Shown here piece after piece: positions 56,239-64,000 of a DNA stretch of 64,000 nt. The stretch lies in contig NC_089495.1 of NCBI RefSeq assembly GCF_036850765.1, positions 67,494,410 through 67,558,409 of the forward strand. Direction: 5' to 3'. This stretch comes from Saccopteryx bilineata (lineage: Eukaryota; Chordata; Mammalia; Chiroptera; Emballonuridae). The translations under genes and the position numbers were made by a program. The notes beneath the pieces were generated by a model. The model was not told the origin of the DNA, made no database searches, and was given only the letters and a program-made list of their open reading frames with translations. Position 1 is the first letter of the stretch. Every line of letters begins with the position of its first letter.

Positions 56239-57195
56239 CAGTGGTTCTCAAAGTGTGCACCAGGGCACACTGTTGTGCCCTAGAAGATTTCCAGGTGCAC
56301 CCTATGGTATTTCAGAGAAATATGTGCCTGTTGGGGACCAAAAATCCAACAGGGTTTTTGGAGTTTAGGTTTCTGGGGGACAGAGGTGTAGGGAATTGGC
56401 TGTAAGATGACAGTCTGCCCAACTCCACCATACTTGCCTGATTATGTTCCAAAAGGCTGTTAAGCTGTGGTGCTGGATTATTTACACTACCTCCCATATT
56501 CCCAGAAAGACTAGAGGCAAGTTTCTATTATCCTTTGTTTGGTGTAAAGTTAAGATAATATTTATGGTGGGGGTTTTGGATATATGATTAAACATAAGGA
56601 ATTATCTCTTGAAGTTTTTGAATTTGTATAAAAGAAGAATATGTGGTAATATCTAAAAAAAGCTTTAAACATTTTATTACAATTTTCAACATTCTGTTTA
56701 GGTGAATTAGGACTTTCTACCCTCAACACAATTAAAAGTAAGAAGAGAGGAATTCTTCAATGTATTGATGAGGAAATGAGAGTTTGCCTTTCAAATATAT
56801 GCCCAAACATTGAAGAAATCACTAGGACACATCAGGCTCATATTTCTCATAAACACAAGAATGAAAAAACTTAACCCAATTGCACTGGGACCTGCCGAAT
56901 TTACTAAATCTTACTAAGAATGTTGTTTTTTATATTTTTTAACCCCTCTTTTTTACTAATTCTAAAAAGCATAACAAAAAATGTAACAAAAATGTTTTTT
57001 AATGTCAGAATAAATTTAATTTTGTCATCTTTATTTTGTTTAATTACCATAAAAGTATGCTTGGATTTTATATTTTTTATTTAATATTTGACTTAATTAT
57101 TATAATATATTTCTCAGAAATTTGTATATAGTGTGCCTGCAATTATTTGTAGAATTTTAAATGTGCCTCGACTTCAAAAAGTTTAAGAATCACTG
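56239..57195 (+). mobile_element. hAT transposon, 957 bp, with transposase remnant
   Basis: Left end CAGTGGTTCTCAAAGTGTG and reverse complement of right end CAGTGATTCTTAAACTTTTTG are hAT-type inverted repeats, with CAGGGCACA / GAGGCACA just inside. The flanking CCCTGGGC (56231-56238) and CCTTAGGC (57196-57203) agree at 6 of 8. Removing the element restores continuity with the 61-kb LTR (CTAAGCCC...GGCTATAAGG), confirming the insertion. A transposase C-terminus survives at 56650-56874. Confidence 0.9.
56650..56874 (+). pseudogene. hAT transposase C-terminal (dimerisation domain) remnant
   Basis: From 56701 an open stretch of 57 codons reads GELGLSTLNTIKSKKRG, then DEEMRVCLSNICPNIEEI and THQAHISH before a TAA at ~56872. 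Just upstream, in another frame, SKKSFKHFITIFNILF continues the homology with a 1-base shift. The pattern G-x-S-x-L-x-x-I-K-x-K-x-R and the DxxxRxxLSxIxPxIE motif are typical of the hAT C-terminal domain also found in domesticated ZBED/FAM200-type proteins. Most of the catalytic domain is gone. Confidence 0.85.
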
Positions 57196-57250
57196 CCTTA
57201 GGCTATAAGGACTTTGACAGTTTACAGCCTATTTTCCACAATTTTGTGTC

Positions 57251-57958
57251 ATTTTTAATTGTTTTATAAAACAGATAAAACAGTAATGGAAAATATACAG
57301 TAATACTAAAGTATTGGTAATTTTTTAATACTTGACAATTTATTAAAATAATGTGAAATAATAATAAAATAATTTATTTTTTTCTGGTCTTCACATGCCA
57401 ATTTTAAACAGCTATAACATTTGTTTAATATTTAATTTTTCTAGTCACTTACCTTCTACTGCAGTATCTCATGAGACATAATGCCATTTTAATGTAAAAT
57501 ATATAATAAATGCTGAATATCATATAGTAATTAATTTGTAGGTTGACTTGAACTTTATTTTGAATCTTTAAAAAAACACTAGTTATTAATCTAGAGGCCA
57601 TTAATTACTGACATTTTATGTGGAAAATTCCAAAATATTCATGAATCTCTCAATCATGTCATTTTTAAAAACCACAGTTCCAAAGCATTGTATGAGTCAG
57701 CACTTCAACTTTATGGTGGTATTATCTAAACATAATTATTTCATTCATTCATCAAATTATGTTTCTTATTAGATAAAACCTATACAAGTGGTTATTTTAG
57801 GAAATCATTAAATAATAGCCTTCTTTTCACACTAGAGTTGAACAATTGAGAGCAAGATTCAGGAATCAAGCTGGTGCATAGCAATACTTCATATATTTCT
57901 AATAAAGTCATTTAGAGAATGTGACCTTATATCTGAGTCTGCTAATAATGCCTCTGAA
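57251..57958. other. AT-rich unique sequence, nothing recognised
   Basis: No gene or repeat ends recognised. Confidence 0.5.
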
Positions 57959-57960
57959 TA

Positions 57961-58529
57961 TAGTTGTCCCTTGCTATATTGAGGTTCACTTTTCATGGTC
58001 TCAATGTATCGTGGATTTTTAAATTGTATATATCTAATTTTGTATTGCAGATTTTTTGCTATAGTGTGGGATTTTGTGGTAAATAAGTATTTTATATATT
58101 TATTATTTTAATTATTTTGTGGTAAAATAAGCATTTTTTACCCTAAAAATGGAAGACAATATAAAAAATGTAAAAAATATTAATAAAACATATTAAAAGA
58201 ATATTAAATCAAAATAAAATATGTAGTGTACAGCAGATGAGTAGACAAAGACTTGCACATATGAAAAATGCACCTAGGGCTGCTTCCACTTGAGCTAGTT
58301 TGCCCATGTGAGATCGTACATGGCACACTGTTGGCTGATGGATGGGAGGCAACCAAGAGCACTGTGTTCTATATCCTGGGTGCTGATTGGCTCAGCAACC
58401 AGAGCCTTAAAATATATATAATAATAAAATAAATAGATGGTTGCTACTTCGGAAATTGTCTCCTATCGTGGGGGGGGGGAGTTCTGGAACCTAACACCCC
58501 TTTCCTCCGCGATAGACAAGGGACCATGG
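57961..58529. mobile_element. Tigger/pogo-like non-autonomous transposon, 569 bp, TA duplication
   Basis: Left end TAGTTGTCCCTTGCTATATTG (first base C>T relative to the usual CAG) and reverse complement of the right end CCATGGTCCCTTGTCTATCGCGG pair as inverted repeats, with TA on both sides (57959-57960 and 58530-58531). CATGGTCTCAATGTATCGTGG and GCTGATTGGCTCAGCAACC inside are typical of this Tigger group. No coding capacity remains. Confidence 0.85.
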
Positions 58530-58531
58530 TA

Positions 58532-59884
58532 TAACTATTTACCCCCAAACGACATTTTTCTCTTATGGCCACAAAGTCAAGTCTCTTATAAATCTTTCTT
58601 ATGCCAATGTGGTTTAAACAAAGAGAACCACGTTGGCAAAGAAGGAGCTAACGTGCTTTGCTCCTTCTCTGAGTCCCATCAGTGAGATCTCTCAATCTGC
58701 AATGTCTCCATTGCACCAATCAAATAATTCACACTTCCAAGGAGAGAAGTTACAAAGGACATATATCTCATCTTCCTTAAGGAAGTTTTATACAAATTTT
58801 TTTTAATTTTCTTTAATGAAGTTCTTACACATAACAAATTTAAATGAAAAGTTTAATTTCTTTTTTTACTATTCTCCATCTTTTTTTTTCTAGTATAATT
58901 TTTTTTCTTCTCTAAATCTTAAATCTTTGAAGAGATGATCAATTTATGGTGACCTTCCTGCTTCCACCTTCTTTAAGCTTCCTCTTCTCAAAACATTATT
59001 ATGTGCTATTATAGAAAAATCAACCAGTCATTTTCTTTTCATGTACATAACTACAAAATTGGCCATTTTTAAACTAATTTAACTGCCATTCTAAATTCAA
59101 GACAGAAAATGAAGCTGTTGTTTTAAATTCTAAAGAAAATTTTCTCTAATTATTTTATCCCATAAAACTCATCAGAGTATTTCAGCAAAAATAAAATAAA
59201 ATTATAAACTAACAGCAATAACACATTTGCGATAATATAGAGAAACCATAAACTTGAATATGTTTTTATATATTGAAATTCTTACTAGATATTGCAATGT
59301 AAATATAAAATTTGTCTGCAAGTTAAAATCTGTAAGGAATAAAATCATGAGGAAATATAATCAATCAATTTCTACTACATTAATGAATTAAAATTAAAAG
59401 AAGTTAGTCTACAATTCATGTCTCTAGTGTCTGTCTTGGTTATTGCAAGAAAGATTTTTTTCCACTACTTTGATAAAAATGTGCTTTCTTTGACTGCTAC
59501 AGAATGTGTTATCTCAACTAAAATGGAGACAGTGTCTTCAGGATCTCAACCAAATCACATGGTTTTTTAGTATATCTATTTATAGAGTCCAAATAAATAA
59601 AAGGCACACAAAAGAATCACTTAAATAAACTATCCCAATACATACACATGCACACACTCACAGAACATAGAAAAACTGTTCTTGTCCCTAGAACAGTTAT
59701 TCCAGAAAAAGTAATGTCCACAATGCACAAGGTTGTAAAAAAACAGTTACATTTAAGACTATCCATGAATTCTGTATTCATCTCTAGTCATTCTAAGAGA
59801 ACAAAGTCCATAACTTAGGATTTTAAGTGGCATTGAAAGAAATCCTTCAATATACATATAATTAAGAAATTAAGTATATTATAT
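58532..59884. other. Mostly AT-rich unique sequence
   Basis: 58560-58790 is somewhat more balanced in composition and may hold an old repeat piece that I cannot name. The rest is AT-rich with nothing recognised. Confidence 0.45.
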
Positions 59885-59898
59885 AAGAAGAAATTTCA

Positions 59899-60219
59899 GC
59901 CTGACCATGTGGTAAAACAGAGGATAGAGCATCTGATTGGGATGCAGAGGACCCAGATTTGAAACCTCAAGGTTGTCAGCTTGAGTGCAGGCTCATCTGG
60001 TTTGAGGACAGTTCACCAGCTTGAACCCAAGGTCACTGGCTTAATCAAAGGGTCCCTCTCTCTGCTGTAGCCCCCCGCCCCAGTCAGGGCACATATGAGA
60101 AAGCAATCAGTGAACAACTAAGGTGCTGCAACAAAGAATTGATGCTTCTTATCTTTCCCCTTCCTGTCTGTCCCTATCTGTCCCTCTCTCTATCTCTCTC
60201 TGTCAAAAAAACAAAAAAG
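59899..60219 (+). mobile_element. Bat tRNA-derived SINE (repeat-bearing type), plus strand, 14-bp TSD
   Basis: AAGAAGAAATTTCA is duplicated exactly at 59885-59898 and 60220-60233. Head GCCTGACCATGTGGTAAAACAG with GGATAGAGCATCTG, a B box decayed to GATTTGAAACC, internal CAGCTTGAGTGCAGG / CAGCTTGAACCC units, CATATGAGAAAGCAATCAGTG and the CTGTCCCTATC tract, short A-rich tail. Confidence 0.95.
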
Positions 60220-60233
60220 AAGAAGAAATTTCA

Positions 60234-61171
60234 CCTATGACTAGTGGAACTTTTAATAAAATTAGAACATGTTTTTGTTTTTCACATTCAACATATTTAA
60301 TTCCTTTTAATTAAATTTAGCCTTGAGTGAGTTGTTTCTGGTATTGACGTTATAAATTATTATCTTCTCTACTGATATCCAATCAGCAATCTCTTACAAG
60401 CAAGACTTTAATACTAGGCCACCATAACGTTTTTGGGGTTTTTTTTTTGTTTTTTCACTACCTTTGCTCTGAAAACTGCTTAACATAACAAATGTATCTC
60501 TTGAGGAAGCTATCTCCCTCCTCCAAATTTTATTTATTTATCAGTTGAATCATCCTCAGGACATTTCTGGAAGGATGTTTATGTTTCTGAATTTTAGATT
60601 TCTAGATGCTTAGAGAGGACTAAATCTCTGCATCTGGTTTCTTGCAGTGTGTATTTAATTTCTAAAATCTGAATGTTCCAAGCACTGAGTAATAATTATT
60701 TTGACTTCATTTATTATTTCTGTAGTAAGATATGCTTTTAGTATTTCATTTTCACTTGGTGTTACTTAATCTTTTTAATAGCCTTGACTTAATTTGTGAT
60801 AGTTAAACTAACAGCTTAAGTGGGTCTCTTTTATTTTTTATATCACATAAGTCTAACACTATTATTAAATTTGAGCTAAAATATGCCTTCCCTTTCTCAT
60901 TAGCTCTCTGGCTTATACACATGTTCATTCAATAATTCTCCCATGCCTTATCTTTCTTTTCCTATTAAGTTTTTTTGTGCCTCATTCACTATTTAATATC
61001 TAATAACAAGTGCAATATCTTGCTTAATTCTAATATCCTCTGCAAGATCATTTAAAACATAATGTTTTAAAATTTATATTATTTATCTTGGCTTTTAAAG
61101 TTCCACTTTTCACATTGCTCTATTATCTAATATGCTACTTTCTCTTTAAAGAAAATCTCCCTTTGGTTTAG
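60234..61171. other. AT-rich unique sequence, nothing recognised
   Basis: A G-T rich homopolymer stretch lies near 60430-60460. No gene or repeat ends recognised. Confidence 0.5.
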
Positions 61172-61176
61172 TCAAG

Positions 61177-61873
61177 TGTGTGGCCAGTATCCACCATCAC
61201 AGCCGCCTGGCCCATGCAGGTTCGCATTGGATTCGGACAGATGGTAATGAAACAACAGAGCCACAAACTGGTGGGCCATCATCTTTAATCCTAGCTTGCA
61301 CCCTGAGGGCAAGTAAAAACACACACTGGGCTCCAAAACCCACTCATTCAGCGCTCACAAAGCTACTGACTTATCCGAGTTTCCTTGAATCAACGGTGTC
61401 TACCTCACCAGCTTTATTCTTCTTTGTTCCCCATCTCCTTCTCTCTGCACAAATTCCGCACTAACTGACTTCTCTTTTAGCACTCCACCATCTTGGCTGC
61501 TTCTCCTGGCCTCCACGTGGCCTTACTCTGCTCTCCAACCTGATCTCTGCTCTAATGCTAATCTCAGGAACTGAGAGAGCAAGCTCCTGGTCTGCCCCCA
61601 TTTTATAGTGTAGAAATCAAAACCTTTAATCTAATATACAAAATAAGGAAGTCTATAATGCAAAATGACTTATCTGAGCCATGATGAGATTGTACCACCC
61701 CACATCAAAAAGGGTGGGAAAGGCTTAGTCCTAAAACCGAGTCCCAGGCTACAAGGATCCTGCCTTCCCACAGTCTGTCCTCAATACACATTAGTATCAC
61801 CTGGGTGACAAGCTTCTACATGGGCAGCGCCATCTTTAACAAAGTGAGCATAATATATTTTATCTGCCCAACA
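61177..61873 (-). mobile_element. Solo ERV LTR, minus strand, 697 bp, 5-bp TSD
   Basis: TCAAG flanks both sides (61172-61176 and 61874-61878; a sixth base matches by chance of the LTR's first base). On the minus strand the LTR begins TGTTGGGCAGATAAAATATA and ends GGCCACACA, giving TG...CA termini. TATAAAAT is at plus 61600-61607 and ATTAAA at plus 61284-61289. No gag, pol or env flanks it. It is the best preserved of this LTR family in the window. Confidence 0.93.
61284..61607 (-). promoter_or_regulatory. LTR TATA box and polyadenylation signal (minus)
   Basis: TATAAAAT (plus 61600-61607) and ATTAAA (plus 61284-61289), about 310 bases apart, in the same relation as in the 9-kb copy. They imply a long R region or a distant start site, which is unusual for a short LTR but repeated in both copies. 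Confidence 0.55.
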
Positions 61874-62011
61874 TCAAGTATACCACAACTTTATTTCAAT
61901 AGATAGGTTAAATCATGATATTTCAAATGACCTTATTATTGTTGTCTTTTGTCTTTGTTATTGTGTTCTTTTTGCCACTGTTTGTTTGCTTAATGAATTT
62001 TCATTACTAAG

Positions 62012-62048
62012 TTTGTGTGTGTGTGTCTGTGTGTGTGTGTGTATGTGT
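62012..62048 (+). repeat. (GT)n microsatellite
   Basis: Interrupted GT run with one CT and one AT unit. Confidence 0.95.
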
Positions 62049-62089
62049 GAAACTTTTTTAAAGAGTAGTTTTGGTTTGACGATTAAGTT

Positions 62090-62470
62090 GAGAAGAAGGT
62101 ATAAATATTTCTTACATACCCCTGTCTCACAACATACATAGACTTTGATAATCAAGTATCACTATGTAGTTTTTACCAAGGATGAACTTATATTGACACC
62201 CATAGTCACTTAACGCTCATATCTTAGAATTCACTTTTGGTACTGTGTAGTCTATCTATGGGTTTGCACAAATACATAATGGCATTTAGCCATCACTGTA
62301 ATTATCATTCATAGTATTTTCACTGCTTTACAAATCCTCCGTGTTTTGCTTATTTAGCTCTATCTTCTCATCTTTGGCAACCAATAATCTTTTTATTTAT
62401 TGTCTCCATAGTTTTGCCTTTCAAGGCCAATTGTTTAAACATATGTATTTTTTTTTCCCATGTAATGGCC
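62090..62470 (-). mobile_element. Ancient L1 3' UTR-like fragment
   Basis: TACTGTGTAGTCTATCTATGGG, CCATCACTGTAATTATCATTCATAG, TTCACTGCTTTACAAATCCTCCG, TTTGGCAACCAATAATC and CTCCATAGTTTTGCCTTTC follow in order a 3' UTR block of old mammalian L1s as read on the opposite strand. Ends unresolved. Confidence 0.55.
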
Positions 62471-63441
62471 AGTTATCTGCTCAGTTAGCTTACAGAGCTA
62501 CTAATGATAAGTAAAATTTTTTTAAATGTCTTGAACCATAAGTCTTCTGTCTGTTGCCAGAGGGTCTGTGTCTCTTTTCGGGTAGGCTTTGAATGCTCAT
62601 GCCGTTTATAATTCTTCCTTAATCTTCACTTCCTGCTCAAGCAGGACCTCAGGCTCAGTGAGAAGTGAGTTTAGTGCTATCTCCCATCTTTTGGAGGCTG
62701 AACATATTTTTACATTTCCAGAATCTTTGAAAACTCAGAGCCTTTTAAAACCCTCAATGAGTAGCTCATTCCCTAGATTTTTTCTTTGGCCAGGCTCTTT
62801 TTTGATCCAATATTTATCACTGCTTTAAGCAGTTGTAATGTCAAAAAAATATTTCACTCAGTATTTTTTTAAAAAACTCTATAGATAGAGCTACTCCTTA
62901 CTTAATGTAAGCTCCTAGTGAGGTCAAATACTGAAGTCATTGTGCAACTGAGGCTTTTCTAGAAAGATGCCAGACATGTCAAATAGTGGACTTTTTCTAG
63001 GTATGACACTTTCTGAGAAACTCAAATCTGGTCTACTCTTGCCTATGACTACACAGCTACCTTTTTCTCAGAAACTATGCTTCTGAAACGCTAACTTTTA
63101 AGGATGCTTTAAAGTTGTAGAGATAGAGATGGAAACAGGCAAGTTATATTGCTACAAATCTTGCTGAAGTTCTTACTGAAGTCCAGCTGATTTTCTCAAA
63201 GAAACATTCCTCTGTTTCACTCTTTTGCTTACATTTTAGAGTTCTGAAAATCTTAACTTTGACAATTCATTATGAATGCTTTTGTTGCTTTTATGAAAGA
63301 GAATAGTTTTGAAAACCCTCACTCTGCTACCCTGAAAGTTCCATTCGTCTCTTTTTTACTTTTTTCCAGTGAAATTCAATATATATCTTTACGACAAAAC
63401 AGGCTACTTTTTAATTTTCTTAATTGAGTCATTTAGCTGCA

Positions 63442-63447
<6 letters not shown>
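62471..63447. other. AT-rich unique sequence, nothing recognised
   Basis: A 79-codon frame (62589-62828) has no recognisable domain. No repeat ends recognised. Confidence 0.45.

Positions 63448-63487
<40 letters not shown>
63448..63487 (+). repeat. (TA)n microsatellite
   Basis: About 20 uninterrupted TA units, followed by a shorter ATATATATATG run. Confidence 0.95.
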
Positions 63488-63490
<3 letters not shown>

Positions 63491-63727
63491 GAATATATAT
63501 ATGTATAGTTAAATATTATCCAACTAAAACCTTGTTAGATCTATTAGGAATACTACAAAATGAAAGGTAGGAGATAATTACCATGCCTATATATTTTATG
63601 TGTATTTTATATGCATTGTAAAGTAGTATATTATTCATGGGAGATATTTTCCAAAATGCCACTGGACTCTTGATTATATTGAACACTATATATACTGTGT
63701 TTTTTCCAATAATAGAGCTGACAATCA

Positions 63728-63977
63728 AGACTGCTACTTAGTGACTAGTAGTTTGGGAATGTATATAACATTGATACTCTGGACAAAATGTTCATTCATG
63801 TCTTGGGTGAGAGAGGGACTGTGTGAGATTTTATATCCCTATTCAGAATCATGAACAAATTAAAACTTATGAAATGTTTGTTTATAAAATTTTCCATTTA
63901 ATATTTTCAGCCAATGGTTGACCATCTGTAAATGAAACTGCAGAAAACAAAACTACTGATAAGAAGAATTTGTGTGT
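63728..63977 (+). mobile_element. 3' part of a MER44-like Tigger element
   Basis: GCTACTTAGTGACTAGTAG, ATAACATTGATACTCTGGACAAA, TTAAAACTTATGAAATGTTTG, TTTTCCATTTAATATTTTCAG and AATGAAACTGCAGAAAACAAAACTACTGATAAG match in order the 3' half of the element at 27952-28465. The 5' half is missing and no TSD is visible. Confidence 0.7.
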
Positions 63978-64000
63978 AAACTAAAATTTATTAATATTCT

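Larger units (their letters stand above)
55816..57250 (-). mobile_element. Diverged ERV LTR related to the 9-kb and 61-kb LTRs, split by a hAT element
   Basis: AAATAAGGAAGTCTCTGATGC, GTGCACTACCCCCCACC, GGGAAGATCTTAGTCTTAAA and, beyond the hAT, TTAGGCTATAAGGAC line up with AAATAAGGAAGTCTCTAATGC, TTGTACCACCCCAC, GGGAAAGGCTTAGTCCTAAA and CAGGCTACAAGGATC of the 61-kb LTR. The left third (55816-55970, GCGCGACTCG...) does not align, so the family or the boundary differs there. No TSD found. Confidence 0.65.

Overview
This window is AT-rich mammalian DNA with no convincing host protein-coding exon, RNA gene, CRISPR array or operon. It reads as an intergenic or intronic stretch built mostly from transposable elements. 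The repeats point to a bat. About fifteen tRNA-derived SINEs have the tRNA-like head and pyrimidine-rich body seen in bat SINEs, including roughly 390-bp copies like the Rhin-type SINEs of horseshoe bats and relatives, and shorter VES-like copies. Many hAT and Tigger DNA transposons are also present. The bat call is an inference from repeat families, with moderate to high confidence. A horseshoe-bat-type (Yinpterochiropteran) source is likely but not proven.

Layout: 0-5 kb holds hAT fragments and a decayed minus-strand L1 with a hAT MITE inside it. 5-12.6 kb holds an old SINE, LTR pieces of one ERV family (6.98-7.34 and 8.88-9.58 kb), a gammaretrovirus-like solo LTR (10.06-10.42 kb) directly followed by a Tigger MITE, and a SINE split by another Tigger. 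15.1-22.3 kb is an L1 cluster. It contains a young 5'-truncated L1 with an open 852-codon ORF2 fragment and a perfect 16-bp target-site duplication (TSD). Beside it lies an L1 with both ends, a 14-bp TSD, a large internal ORF2 deletion and a SINE in ORF1, and an ancient L1 fragment flanks that. 22-45 kb is mostly unique AT-rich sequence with SINEs, MIRs, a MER44-like Tigger and old LTR remnants. At 45.1 kb there is a 255-bp pure polypyrimidine tract. 45-58.5 kb is rich in DNA transposons: four hATs (one with a transposase remnant, inserted in an LTR) and two Tiggers (one with a recognisable transposase pseudogene). 58.5-64 kb has a SINE, a near-complete solo LTR with a 5-bp TSD, an old L1 3' region, (GT)n and (TA)n repeats, and a Tigger tail running to the window end.

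The elements do not form a pathway. What the window offers is a readable insertion history: nested events, intact TSDs and a few mechanistically interesting junctions. I found no new gene system, and I report the strongest structural oddities instead.
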